64,000 bases of DNA from the NCBI GenBank assembly GCA_946894095.1, contig OX335653.1:8623001-8687000 (forward strand), read 5' to 3'. Under the pieces are notes generated by a model. It did not search any database. It was not told the origin of the DNA and saw only the letters and a list, made by a program, of their open reading frames with translations. Position 1 is the stretch's first letter, and every line of letters starts with the position of its first letter. The position numbers and the translations under genes are program-made. Below, piece after piece: positions 47,587 to 60,785 of the stretch. This DNA comes from Incurvaria masculella. Lineage: Eukaryota > Arthropoda > Insecta > Lepidoptera > Incurvariidae.

Positions 47587-48163
47587 ATTTCATTTCATTT
47601 CATTTTAATAGTTCATTCAGCTATGTACATATTCATCTGAGCGGGTTTTGTTAAATTAAATAAGCACGTACGCTTTTACTTTGAAGACTGATCATCTGTC
47701 AATAATTCTCAAAATAGACAAACATTATTAAATTTTAAGTTTAAGAAAACTAAATTTGTGATTTATATATTTATGTATACTTTAAAAAACTATACGAAGG
47801 GTTCACTGATTCAATCTGATATATATCTAATGGATACCTAAGCATTTTGAAGAGGTTATTTTCAATGTTTTGAAATAATGCGCTTCATGCAAGTAATGGT
47901 CAAGAGATAAAATAACAATTAACAAATTGATAAATTGAATACAATTTTCAATTAAGACGGCCGAGTGCGCGTTCGCAGGTTTACAAATGACCCTCATACA
48001 TAACGTCAGGAATAGCAATTGCACTTTTAAAATATTGCTACATAATATGCCAACACACCCATTTCTATTCGCTTATGACAACACCAAATTCTATAATAAT
48101 ACCTCTCTTATTAATTTACGACAGACCTTTCAAATGTTTTAATTTAATTATCAGTATTTTTAC

Positions 48164-48206
48164 ATATCACTACAAATGTTTTCTTTCGAAACATTTGTAG
48201 TGATAT
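48164..48206. repeat. Perfect 18-bp hairpin shortly upstream of the homeobox exon
   Basis: ATATCACTACAAATGTTT and its exact complement flank TCTTTCG. The right arm ends 127 bp before the exon start. Confidence 0.9.
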
Positions 48207-48302
48207 TTTGGTACTTTCTACGATTTGAAATAAAATCGATGTCATCATTCTCGTCGAAAATATAAGACTTTCCCAAGCTAATCATACCTTATCATAGAAT
48301 GA

Positions 48303-48584
<282 letters not shown>

Positions 48585-51175
48585 CTCACCACTCCCTCTC
48601 CTTTCATTTGTATAAAATTTAATGTTGGACTTTTCGTCAAACCTATTCGGTAAGCGTAACTTAAGCGTGAAGAGATTTTTACAGTTGTTAAGTACGAGTA
48701 TAATTTATATTATAAACAATCTCAATACCAATAATTACCAAAAACGATGTATACATAGTGCAGTTCTGTAACATATGCGAGTTTTATCAGTTTCCCTTTG
48801 TGTAATATAGGTTTTTGATGCTCCAAGAGAGCGAGAATGCTTCAATTTGTTTGGTCCTTTTGATTTCTTTAATTGTAGTCACATTTTTAATTGGAAGAAA
48901 AAATTCTGGAAGAAAAGTGTTTTGCCCTCTCGAAACATAGTGAAATTACAAAGGGCACGTGTCTTGACCAAGCATTTTAAGAAAATATAAGCTTTGGTCA
49001 TTGGCGCTTGTATTGATGAGGATATTTATATTATGTAATCAGAATTTAATTTAAATATGTATTTAGCGTCATTTTGTGAGTATAAAAGTCAATCAAAATC
49101 ACAACATGGAAATCTCAAAACCACAATGACCTCTTATATTTAACCATTAGTAAAACATCTTATAAAGTAGCAATATTATGATTTAATATATTTGTTTTTT
49201 ATTTCATTACTAATATAGATAGACGTTTGTTTCTATGTTGTAAATACACGCATTGTGAACATTACTTTAGATTTGCTACAAAACATTGTAGTTGAATTTG
49301 GTTTGAATATAACATTGAAGTTGACACATAACGTTTTATGTAAACTTTAAATTTAGTTTAAAAGACATTATTTTGTATTGAATACATACTGATATCCCAA
49401 TGTTCCGCCCATTTCTTTTCACATAAATGATTTTGGTCTTTAATTTAACATAATAAAAATTAAAAAAGGCCAGTCACACAAGTGCAATGTATACGATTTT
49501 GACGAAACATTATACGTAAATAACTAATAATAAACTTCATAGGAACGTAAATAATTGTAATTGTATAAAAGTAATATTTATTGCAGATGAGAAATTATAA
49601 TTCTAGTGACATAGAAAGTGATAATATCTACAAACTTAAGGATATAAGCTTAGATATTCTTCGAACTTTGAGACATTTTACGAGCCGTCATCTGACATAT
49701 TTTGTGCCATTTTGTCACTTTGAAATACCCCAGCCGTAATAAGCTAGAATGACATTATTTTTTTCATATTATTAGTAAAGGTTAAATGAATGTTTACATT
49801 ACCTTTGAGGTCTACTTACAGTGAAAAGCAACTTAAAATTGATTTTAATTAGCGGTTAATTAAAAAATGTGAATGCAATAGGAGCAAGGAAGGAAGTTGT
49901 GCTAGAGCATTAAAAGTCAGTCATACGTAATTGAATATGCCACTCCTAATAATAAAAAAAAAAAGAGGAACTAAGCCAGTGCTACCAGAATGCAAGAACC
50001 TTGAATGGACATGCTGTGAAAAATATAAACATGCCTTAGTAAACTATTGCTACCCATTGGTACGCAAATTGTCCTCGAAAAGACTTGTATTAATTGACGA
50101 TATACGTAAACCATGCACATCGATACGATCGTATACCAAAGTAGCTAATACGGAATGCTTTCTCGTTGTATTAGCATCATTAACAAACATGAGTAAACGT
50201 AAACTATACCTTGTTCATAAAAAAGTGGTTCGGTGCATTATAACTTTTTCACATACAATGATATTAATCAATAAAGAAAAATTGAAATATTTTCAATATC
50301 GCTCAGTATATGATTCTCGTTTCTGTAAGTTTACCTAAATATGCGTTCGCTTTCTTCTGATTACAATGAAGTCTTGTAAAATATTGTCTGAATAGTTTCT
50401 AATACAATATTAAGTTACATTTGTTAAGTGAGTTGGATGTTAATATTATTTTAATTTTGTGCTGTGTTCGTTAGTATACATTACATTTATTGATTGTAAA
50501 TTGTCCATAATATTCATCATAGTAATTATTTATTGATTTGGTTAAGATAAATTAATAGGTAGGTAGGTACTTCTGCACTCTTTAATGTTTTTAATTCATA
50601 ACTTCTAAATTAATTTAATTTAAATAATGCGGGTTATGTGGATATATACATTTTAAAACAAAAAAAGATATTTCGTGGTTTACGTTATTCATAACAAATA
50701 TTTTGTTGCATTTATACCTACCTGATTAAAATACTCCATAATATTCACCAAATAAAATGTGTGTACTTACAATTTGTTTAGAGAATATGTATCTATAGAG
50801 CAACTGCTAACAAACAGAGCGTAATTTGTATCGGACGAATTATAAAATTGAATTAAACCTAACTTATCTTTTCGTAGTGGAATCAGAATTATTCAGTTGT
50901 TAATGAGTTCTATTGAATCTGACAATCGCTGAAGTGTATGATGATGTCTTCAGAACTTTATGTACATAGGTACATGCCATGACAGGCAAATAGCATTGTT
51001 AATAACTAACATTTGTTAGTTTTACCAGTTATATCCTTACGATTGCGAAATTATAAATAATAATAATTACCTACTACCTACTAGTAACTTTATAAGGTTA
51101 GGTGAAACGATATTGTCATAAATATATAAATACATAGGTACATGAAAATAATAAAGAATAATAATTGTATTATGC
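48585..51175 (+). other. Antp: Probable Antp 3'UTR, with several poly(A) signals
   Basis: AT-rich sequence following the stop codon, free of SINEs and MITEs, unlike most of the window. AATAAA hexamers lie at 49452, 49529 and 51150; the last is followed by a T/G-rich stretch. A Pumilio-type TGTAAATA occurs at 49239. Drosophila Antp uses alternative poly(A) sites, so both short and long forms are plausible. The 3' end is an inference; no transcript data were available. Confidence 0.4.
49937..50338 (+). CDS. Unrecognised 133-codon ORF inside the presumed Antp 3'UTR
   Basis: ATG at 49937 opens MPLLIIKKKRGTK and the frame stays open to a stop at 50338. The product would be basic, rich in Lys, Ile and Leu, with scattered Cys and no domain I recognise. 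It is the longest ATG-initiated ORF outside the Antp exon and the retroelement remnant, in DNA where stops are frequent. Codon use is AT-driven and there is no sign of splicing. Most likely a chance ORF in the UTR; a small independent gene is possible. Confidence 0.12.
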   Translation: MPLLIIKKKRGTKPVLPECKNLEWTCCEKYKHALVNYCYPLVRKLSSKRLVLIDDIRKPCTSIRSYTKVANTECFLVVLASLTNMSKRKLYLVHKKVVRCIITFSHTMILINKEKLKYFQYRSVYDSRFCKFT

Positions 51176-52659
51176 TTTTATTTATTTTACGTATCCTTGA
51201 GACTTTCTTACATTTGAAAACCGGAGATGACTGAATATGACAAAACGTGTTAATTTCATGCATTGCCAGGAAATATTTACGTGAGTATTTTGAAGTTTAA
51301 TTCGTTAATGGTGGGTGTACCTACATAAAATAGCATCACTTTGGATTATGTGCAGTGAATTATTAGTATGCAGTATATAAAAACATATTCATGTAGAATA
51401 GACCGTGAAGCAAGGACACATTAGTTCAAGAAAGAAAGCTGTAAATCCAAAGGTTTGCTTGCTGGTTCAAGTTCAGACTTGGAGTACATTCATAATGGAG
51501 TTCGTTTTAAAATGTCCTTGCATTATGATCGATTCTATAAAAATGTCACATATGCGAAAAAAGCGACGTACTTGCTAAGCACGACAAACTATGTTTTAGT
51601 GTATAATAAATTAGACAAATGACCATTGCATAAGTGAACTTCTTAGAAGTTTCTCTACATCCGCTTATAATCAAAACATTTAAGATTCTGCAAATATAAA
51701 TAGGGACAAGATCTTTACATCAAATAAAACCTTAAATAAAATATGGTCTCCATAATGTTATATGTGGATATACCTTGCCTAATAGATATATATTCACCCT
51801 AACGACAAGATAATGATTTGCGTGATACGCTGCCCGTTCAGAGCCCGTCCATTACCTAATGGGGCACCTTTCCGACCGACAAAATTATACACGGAAACCG
51901 TAACGTTCATTGGACGGCCATTTTGGCCTCTGCTAGGTCTGCTCCGGGCAATATGTGAAACCAATCTCGGGAGTTTTTTTTTGTACACGTGTGGGTACCC
52001 CGCTCGAAGCTAATGCATTTTTAATAATGCCGCCTGCACCGACAGCAATGAAAAACGCTGAAGGCTACACATTTATTTCTCCGTAGTGAAGGCAGGCCTA
52101 ATGCGATTTTGACAAGTTTAAAATTGATGCAATTATGCTTTTGCAGGGTTCTAAATAGCTTGACATGTATCCGTGCATTTCTTTAATCATATGTGTCGTG
52201 TTTATATAAAAAGAGAAAAACACGCAGTCGTAGGTATATATCTTAAGACAATATAAAAAGGAGTTCAAACTCATTGTTCATGTGTTTATTTATTTAAAAA
52301 ATCAGGAATTAGTTGTGCAAGGTCACATGCATATTATTTTATTGTTTAATTTCTAAATAGACTAAACTTAACGATTTTGTACACAAACTTAACTATGTAT
52401 GTCGATAAGTATTCAATTGTTTTACATAGTTCAAAGCTGCATGGGGTTTAAAATGAAATAAGCAAGCGTGATTAATGAAATAGTTTCTGATACTTTCCAG
52501 TGCTTTTAATACGGAAATTAAATATTACCTTTACGTAATAAATCTGCTTATTATAATGCTTTATCGGTGGTAGCAGGTAGTGACTGCAAGGTAATGTCTT
52601 CATCTGTAGATTTACAGTCAAATATGACGAAGTGACTAGCTTTGAGCTATAAAAGCATA
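51176..52659. other. AT-rich stretch downstream of Antp
   Basis: 51800-52010 is of more balanced composition with a frame open on both strands (about 60 codons) but no domain. No gene recognised. Confidence 0.35.
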
Positions 52660-52942
52660 TTTTTTATGTGACTGGACATGGATGGCTAATACGACACACA
52701 CCTACTAAAGGGAATTATGCCCCATGCCACAACCTTACTTGTAATTGCACAGCTAATTTGAAATGGATTGAAAACATGGATATCTTGCCTTACCGCTTCA
52801 ATTATAGTTCATTCAATGCGATGGTGGGATTAATCCTGCTTTAACGGGGAACTACAGTTGTACGTGGAATCAAAACCAGGAACGACGAATCTCTTAGTCA
52901 GCTCTTACGACATTCATGGGAAGTAATGCAGTAGGCCCAATC
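52660..52942 (-). mobile_element. SINE, 5S-type, decayed
   Basis: ATGTGACTGGACATGGATGG, TACTTGTAATTGCACAGCT and TACAGTTGTACGTGGAATC match the 5S-type body; the head is only partly visible. Confidence 0.65.
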
Positions 52943-55900
52943 ATGTGATATTTACGTGCCGGACTACTACTAATTTTCTATCAAATTTTTTATTCAACCC
53001 GGCTCATTTAAAGTGTCATACAGAAACATAATTAGAAAATTAATCTTATTTTATTATTATGTCAATAGTCGCATATTCACAAGAGTATATTTGTTACGTA
53101 AAAAGATTTCTGAATGAAGTGTAAAAACAATACGCATTGACCCACTCAATTACAAATCACTGACACCTTAATACACACACACTCACATATTATCAGACGA
53201 GTTCATATTTCAAGAGCGACCTTGCCTCATAAACTTTTATTGACTGCAATAAACCAAAGCAATGCCTAAATCAACCGTCGCCGGGGCGACGTTGTTTATA
53301 GCCATCAATAAACACCTCATAAAACAAAGTGGCTTCTCTTTTACTCCCATACGAACTGCCATTAGCGAGAAAGGGACCCACTGCGCGTTCATCTTCGATG
53401 AAGGTCTCAAAATAGTTTATGACTTTACGGAGTGTAGCACATGCCGAATGCAAGTTTGATCTCTAATACGATAGCGTAGGGTCGTCAGTGGTTCTACAAA
53501 AAATCAAGCACTGTGAAATTTATTGCTTTTAAATAGGTTCTTAAATTGCAATAAGGATTTGTATACAGATTATATCTCAACTGTGAACTATTATGTTACC
53601 GAGCGAGGTTCACTGACACATAAGATGACTTTGTTTTTTTTTTATATTAAGTACATGTAATTTAATTATTATTGAGCGCCGATATTGGATAATATTTTCG
53701 GGATTATTCATATTGATATAATTCACTCGTTTGATTATATAGGAATTCACCTAAATAGGTATTTCAAAGTTCCAAAATAAAGTGAGAAAAATGACTCAAC
53801 TTAATCAATCAAAGTACTCTATTTATTCAATTTAGTAAATATTTCTTAATTTTTTTCAGTGTGCATATTTTTATTATTTTCAAAATAATACATCTTAACC
53901 TAAATTCTGATTTTTTTTTACAAGATTTGTAACGAAAACTTAAATTATATAGCTATCGATTGAAATAAATATTGATTTGATTAATGATAATAATCACTGA
54001 AACTAAATGTACAGCCAAAAATACTCTATACAGCTTCGATTAAATTCTCATCTCATTAGTGAATACGCCGAAAACTTAAAAACTAGTCATAACATTTTCG
54101 AACAAAAATAAACCTAAATTGTATGCATTATAAAAAGTTCTCTGTGCCAGGGACAACTTTTACAAATTCAAAATTGGCGCGCTCTTGGCTGCCATTACGA
54201 TTGAGGCGTTCCCCCCGCAGCCCCGCCCCCACCGCCAAGCCCCTCCCATCACCCCCGCCCGCCGCCCGCGCAACACTCTGACGCAGCCCAAGTCATTTGT
54301 TACAATGAACAACTCTCCCAACAACTTCAGCATCACGTAAAATATTTTCAAATTGTTTTATTTAACGTGTTGTAATGTTTTGAAATAAAAAAAAACAAAT
54401 TCCAGAATGCAGGCCAGTACAATCTTAGTTTAATGAATTTGTTCGATTAAAAGAGGAATTTTAAATTTCCTTGTCGTGTTTCAATATTAAAATTGTTTTA
54501 TTTGAGAGCATTTTTTAAACTCTGTTGAATATGCTATATATTTCAACTCAGCCGCATTATGAAGAAATATAATGTGAGAAAAAAGCTGTAGTAGATCTAA
54601 CTATGCCTGTGGGTATGTATGTTAAAAGCACTTTAGGTCGTTTAAAATTATATTTTATAATTCACTGTTACAGGATGAAACACATTTATAGCTGTTATAA
54701 AACGGTAAAAAACGGACGATAATATAACTCGACCTATAAACATTTGGACTCCAATTTATAACTCAATTCAATAAAAAAAGATTACGATAAGATTAGGTGT
54801 TAAAATCTATAATTTCCAATAACAATACATATTACCTTATTTTGAGGCTAATGCCGTTTTTCAAATTTTACATAAAAGGTTGAGTGTTTAGGACGATAAC
54901 TTACATTATTAATTAAGACATATACGTTAGTGACCACATTAAATAAAAAAGTTAGTTGAGTTAATAGATAAACGAGAAAGCAAGGTCACGTATTTTTATT
55001 TTATTACTCTGGGAAGGGATGTATGTAATTACTAATTGAATCCTAACGGTCGATTATAAAAATGAGCTACTACCAATTTGTCTCTATCTCCATATACTCG
55101 TAACAACAAGAAAATACGTGATTACTGAAATGGTAAAATGAATATTAACAACAAACAAAATATTTTTTATAGGTTGAAGGCGGTAGCACCGTTAATGAAA
55201 ATAATTAGTATAAAATTGCAATGCTATAGAGTTATATATACCGGTTATTATAGAAATATGCAATTTGATGCTCATTTTTTAAGTATGGGTTAGTTTCATT
55301 TAATACTTTGAATTATACATCTCAATGCTGTAGCAAATAAAACCACTTCGTAACTTATTTGCCGGGTGTACGTTTGAAGGCGTATGATTTAAAGAGTATC
55401 TTGACTGACCTACGCCCGTCTCATTTCTTCATACATCAATTGACGCTACCTGTCTCCCCTTTTTTTGTCGAGTTCTCGATTAAGTCTTCAAGCAAGATGA
55501 TCTGAGTAGAGGGAATGTAGCACCACAGCTGACACGAAGGACTTTTTATGTCCCTATGTAGGTTGTACTTGTGAAACCTGTGGTTTCTTATAGGACTAAC
55601 GAATCAATGAAACATAAACTTTGGATACATATATGCAAACTAAAAAATACTAGAATATGATTTGAGGGTCCTATCTGATTTTGGGTAAGTTTTAACAATT
55701 GAACCTTACTTTGGGCAAAGCACTAAGTATCTAATTAATAATTTAAAAAAAAAATGTTTTTGGCTACCTAAATGAGGAAGGATTTTAATTTTTGGACATT
55801 CTTGAAAAGACACAAATCAAGCCGCAATCTCTTGAAAAATAGGTCAGAATATCCCAAAGTGAGTATTTATGTAAGCAAACAATGAAATTTAAAAATAAAT

Positions 55901-56222
55901 CGAATGATGCGCTAAGAGATACCTAGTAGGTCCATGTACATAGTTATATAGACATGTTGCCATAAGTTTTCTGCTTGATTTGACTAACGTGGAATGCATA
56001 ATATGAATTCGAATGCGAAATAAATGGTTCAAGCCCGAGGGCTCAAGCCCACGTTCTTGCCACATTCCTTCCCAGTAGGTTACGGGTTGTCTTATTATTT
56101 GCTGGTTTCATTTAATATAAAAAAAATCTATCTCTATTTGCGGATATTTGAGCCGAAATGAGAGTTAATTTTTTTCTTAGATTATCAAAACTTTGGAGAG
56201 GGCAAAAACTGTTTTTTATAGT
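52943..56222. other. AT-rich intergenic or distal stretch
   Basis: One GC-rich patch at 54180-54300 (CCCCCGCAGCCCCGCCCCC). No gene, SINE or MITE recognised over 3.3 kb. Confidence 0.35.
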
Positions 56223-56735
56223 ACCTACTGGACGTGGTTGGCAATAGCCACTCCTACTGTCATGACATTAAAATTGCACAAAGTATTCCCGAAGGAATTA
56301 GGTGCCATGCAAGGACTTTAGTAGGCGGTAAACAAGGAAAACATTTTTTTTTATAGTATTAGCTATCGTCATGATAATAGCCGTGTGTTAGGCGTTGGGA
56401 ACTAGGTGCTATGCCAGGACCTTCCTTATGACTCGCTTACCTTCAACTGGGTAAAAAATGTCGACAATATCCACTGCCGCTTCGACTTTAGTTTATTCAA
56501 TACGATGGTATCGGGCGGGATAAACCCTAACATTTAGTAAGGTTTTACGTGGAATCCGAACCACGGTCACTCTCAACGGTCTACAACGATCACCCATCTA
56601 GAGCCCAACAGCGCTCACAGTTGCTTCACCCAGCTCATCGAATAGCAAGGCATCAGGCCACTGGGCCACCGAGACTGACCAATCTTACATATTACATTCA
56701 AGACGATGGTACTTAGCCAAGCGGGATTTCGGGCT
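56223..56735 (-). mobile_element. SINE, tRNA-type body, split by a 5S-headed SINE
   Basis: 56223-56343 (3' body, GAAGGAATTAGGTGCCATG) and 56693-56735 (ATTCAAGACGATGGTAC, AGCGGGATT) are collinear parts of one minus copy on either side of 56344-56680. The middle is missing. Confidence 0.6.
56344..56680 (-). mobile_element. SINE, 5S-rRNA-headed, full length, nested
   Basis: Minus-strand head GTGGCCCAGTGGCCTGATG, AACTGTGAGCGCTGTTGGG, CTAGATGGGTGATCG (worn C box), then the body to the A-rich 3' end. Confidence 0.8.
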
Positions 56736-56819
56736 GACTTACATCTAACTTAAAATTTAAAACTAAATTAGATATGTTAATGACACTATCTGCCTTTGAA
56801 GGCACTGTGGGTGCTGAGG

Positions 56820-56840
56820 AAAATATATATATATATTTAA
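56820..56840. repeat. Short (AT)n microsatellite
   Basis: AT dinucleotide run, about 9 units. Confidence 0.8.
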
Positions 56841-57189
56841 CATGAACGCTTAATTAAAAGAAATCATCGTGAGAACCCTCAATGGTGTTAACACTGCGAA
56901 CAACCATTTACCAATTTCTTACTAAGCTTTATACTATTATATAAGATTAAATTCGTCTCTTATTCAACATTTTTTCTTTTATTACTGTGAAAGTTTTATG
57001 CTATTTTATTAGAAATATATATGATTACTATTTAAGTGAATTTTCATTCATAGATCATTGATTTTTCAATTAATCGTTGAAATATGTGTGTAATGGACAT
57101 CGAATCTAGTTAAATTGTAAACCTTATGCGTTTTTTATTTCTTTGGTTTGATCTTCAAAATATTTTTCTCATACAATTTTTGTAGGCAA

Positions 57190-57321
57190 TTTTTTTTATG
57201 CAACAGGGCATGGATTACCACATCGACTGTCATGATATTAACCCTTCATACATCTTTTGAAACATGTATAACGCCAGTACCTTCCTTATTATGCACTGCT
57301 GCATTAAACTAGATTAAAAAG
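57190..57321 (-). mobile_element. SINE 3' fragment, 5S-type
   Basis: TTATGCAACAGGGCATGG and ACCTTCCTTATTATGCACTG. Decayed; cut off next to the LINE tail. Confidence 0.6.
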
Positions 57322-57382
57322 GGCTTATAAATAGAGTTATTGCAAACAGTAAAAAAAAACTATTAAAATATACAGTAAAAAT

Positions 57383-58375
57383 TATTTATTTATTTATATA
57401 AGTTTATTGCACTCAAAAAAAACTCAAGCAAAAGGTACAACTTAATGCCGGAGGCATTTTTTACCAGTCTACCTTTGGGTATCGTGAGCAGTAGTGCGAG
57501 TAGTAACTATGGAGAAATAGCTTTAGAGGAAACATAATTCCTACACAATATACAACAAATACACATTATACTTAAACTTAAATACATAACTTATATAACT
57601 GTACATAAATATAACTACATAATATCAATAAATAAATACTTAATACTACATATATATATATTATAAAAACCAATAAAAGATGATAATTAATACAATATAA
57701 TTAAAAGGAAAAAAAATATTGGCAAAAGAAATAAAAAGTAAAAATAAATACTGACAAACTTAAAGAAGTATGAGAGAGAAAATTAAAGTAATCATAAAGA
57801 CAGAAAATAAGCTTTAAGATCTTTTTTAAAAACATTAATAGAGTGGGAATTTCGTAAATGGGGAGGATGTGTAGGAGGGAATGGCCAGTACCGAAGAGCC
57901 GGTCGATCTAAGTGGGAAACCATGTGAGCAAAGATATGAAAACCGATTTCGAAGGTACGAGGGAGCATTGGGATCATTAAGGATGCTGTAGAGAAGTGAA
58001 AGGACATGAGTATTACTTCGGTGACGAATATCGAGCCATTGAAGACGAGTTCGAAATTCAGAGGTGTGATCAAATTTACGAAGCCTAAATACGTGGCGGA
58101 TAAACACGTTGAGGAGGCGTCGAGTTTGTTAAGGAGCTCTTGCTTGAGGTCAAGATAGCACACGTCACCATAATCAAGTAAAGGGTGAAGCAAGGATTGT
58201 GCAAGCGTAATTTTGGTAGCGAAAGGAATAAAGTTCTTTAAGAGTTTTAGGGTATGCATGCAAGCAAACATTTTGCGGCTAACTTGACTAACTTGTAAGT
58301 CCCAGATTGTTCACGCATTTAACGTAAGGAATGACAGTGCCATTCAATAGAAGATCTATTGATTAAGATTTATTG
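57383..58375 (-). pseudogene. CR1/Jockey-type non-LTR retrotransposon 3' end, broken
   Basis: On the minus strand the C-terminal part of the reverse-transcriptase ORF can be read in pieces: LLNGTVIPYVKCVNNLGL, then FIPFATKITLAQSLLHPLL and LDYGDVCYLDL, then a second frame with HVFRLRKFDHTSEFRTRLQW, and back to INVFKKDLKAYFL. At least two frameshifts and a small deletion break it. The 3'UTR carries AATGCCTCCGGCATTAAG and ends in a (TTTA)n-type tail at 57383-57400. The catalytic RT core is missing, so it is a 5'-truncated dead copy. CR1 and Jockey cannot be separated by eye. Confidence 0.75.
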
Positions 58376-59720
58376 TTTAATGCTAAATGTTTTCACTCGA
58401 ACTGAGTAACCGATTTGCTTAGTGGGCTATATTTTAATGTTGCAAAATGGTTATTGTAATTGGAATTCGATCTATATTCACTGATATGTTTTTCAGTGTA
58501 ATATATTAAACTATTTAATACGTTGCCGAATGTTATCGACTATGGAGGCGAATTTCCTCGGTTTATTCCCCGACGGCAATCAGCGAAAAACAGAAGTATA
58601 GATTTGTGTTCAAAGGTGCTAAAATCGAACCAGACTCTTCTCAATTATATATGCAAGTGAAATAAAACGATGATAAATCTTAGTACAAAAATAGTTTCGG
58701 TTCCACATTACAAATGATCGTTAAATTTAATGTGAAGTTATTTAACGGTTCTCTTATTAGATGATAAATGATGTTGGTTTTCCGAAGCACCTCTTTTTTG
58801 TCGGTGGAATTGAACTCTGCTTGTATTTCATATCATTTGCATAGGAATATTAAAGATGAACTTCCGAACCAAGTAAAGGCATTCTGATATCAGCCATCTA
58901 ATAAATGATAAAGCAGCCAGCCTGCTTCAGCATTAACTATGCTGTCAGTATTTTCATTTTGTAAATACTAATATAATAAACTGGCCAGATAAATATGTTC
59001 GTGGGTACATTAACTTTTTCAGAATTATTTAATATTTTCTTTTCCACATGTTTGCACGAAACACGTGCAAATATAACGCTAAAAAGGCCCGGGAAAAAAG
59101 TAATAATACGTTCTCTTTCAAACAGGCTGACTCCAAGATCCATCAAACGCTCGCCAAAACCTTCGCAGCCCGGCACATCGCCGACTCCAGCAGCGTCGTT
59201 TAATATCCGGACGGGGACAGGAGGAAATCTGCTCAGCCTCCCCCCCCCCCCCCGCCGCCCTGAAACCCCGCCCGCCCTCCCCGGCCGCCCTCATTGGTAT
59301 TCGCGGCGGCGCGAGAGGACGACACATGTCTTGATTTGTAAGAGCGGACCGGCGAGGTGCATGGCTAGGTGATGCGGCCATCCGTCTTGCGATGCATGAG
59401 GAATAATGTTATTTGGCAAGATTCGGAAAGGCTAGACTCGAATTGTTCTTAGATGTTTTGAGAAATCTCTTTGGACAAAGTGAACGAAGTGAAGCTCTGC
59501 TGAGTGAGTGCTCGAAAGAAGTTCTGTAAATTTAATGTTTTAGCAGAAATATCTCAACTTTGTGATACACTAATTTTTAAATTGTGGCAATATATCATTT
59601 ATTCAATATTGATTTAAACTTGCTGCCAACTTTTCTCGGTATACAATAAGGTTTTCAACCGATTCTAAAGTGAACAGTAGACGACGTATATTAATGGTTT
59701 AATCATCTCTTAATATTCTA
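58376..59720. other. Stretch with GC-rich island and C14 tract
   Basis: 59150-59345 is GC-rich with 14 consecutive C at 59240-59253; a 125-codon ORF from 58995 runs through it with no known domain. Flanks are AT-rich. Candidate regulatory island by composition only. Confidence 0.3.
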
Positions 59721-59836
59721 CAGTCGTATTCAGAGAGGACCTGTCAAAACTTAGTACGAGATTAGCACCGGACTAACCATACAAAAACCGGTTTAGTCCG
59801 GCGGATTAAAGTTAGTCCGCTCGCTCTGAATACAGC
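59721..59836. mobile_element. Small foldback MITE, about 115 bp
   Basis: CGTATTCAGAGAGGAC at the left pairs with GCTCGCTCTGAATAC at the right; inside, CCGGACTAA and TTAGTCCGG pair again. Foldback structure throughout, no coding sequence. Confidence 0.7.
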
Positions 59837-60520
59837 AATTTGAGGTAGAACTGCCTTACCCTGCCCGGACGATGCATCGAAAAGACCCTTACCTAAATCT
59901 GGCAAGATCAGGAATAGATCCTGGGTGCTGGGTACTAATTTCGGTTGGAGGCGCTTTCACGCGTGTCGCTGAAGCTTCACTTGGCTCCACGACACTCACG
60001 GCTACGCAGCTGACATGCTGAAATGAGCTGCTTTTAAACGTGGGTCTAATGGTGACCAATACATCAAGTGGGCTTGAAAAAAGGCACTGTACGTAGTCCA
60101 CCAGCCTATCTTACTGGTAGAATGGTACTAAATGTCCCCAATACTGCTAGCCTTTTATAGCACAGCAAGAAATTATCTCTTAACCTATTTCCTCTAGCAT
60201 AAGCCTTAGGCAGAAAATACAAAGTCTACTGTCACAATTGACAGCCTTGTAAATATAACTTAATTTCCTTGAAGTTTGGTAAGAGGGAAGGCAAAGGACC
60301 TTTCTCCATTCAGCCTGAACTCAACACGTAATGTGTTTTCTCTTATTTATTGTTAGTTTTTTTAGAGTTAACTACTCTAAGCAGTTAAATTGTGTAGGTA
60401 TACTGGTACTAAACGGCAAAGGTTTAAGGACATAGCAAAGAGACGGACAAGAAATCATGGACTGATTTACTTTCAAATTCGTAATGTAATGTATAGTATA
60501 GCAGTTTATAATGCATAGTA
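59837..60520. other. Noncoding stretch, nothing recognised
   Basis: Mixed composition at 59850-60110 with a 70-codon minus ORF lacking a domain. No gene called. Confidence 0.3.
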
Positions 60521-60785
60521 AGGTAGTCCAGTGGCGCATCGCCTCGCTCGCTCGTGGTTCAGATTCCACGTAAAACCATAGGTCCTCTTCCTTACTTAGT
60601 GATAGGCTTAATCACGCCCGTGTTGATACCATCACATTGACTGAATTTCTATTGTTCAATTCATGTTCCATTCAGTTCAATAAAGGCGAGCAATAAAAGG
60701 CAAGATAAATTTAGGCACATAGTTTATATATTTTAGGCTATATCATACCAGCACGTGCAGGATTAGCCATTAATATCTGATAATT
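60521..60785 (+). mobile_element. SINE, 5S-type with partly deleted head
   Basis: The first head bases GTCCAGTGGCGCATCGCC resemble the 5' end of the 44924-45304 copy, then a jump to GTGGTTCAGATTCCACG and the body. The 5S internal promoter is deleted, so this copy could not be transcribed from its own head. Confidence 0.6.

Noticed and set aside
48164..48206. microRNA precursor
   Set aside because: 18-bp stem with a 7-nt loop is too short to yield a usual miRNA duplex. The same reasoning applies to the hairpins at 1896 and 40713.
58995..59372. 125-codon ORF through a GC-rich island
   Set aside because: Proline/arginine-rich composition follows the C-rich DNA; no domain, and a minus ORF overlaps it equally well.
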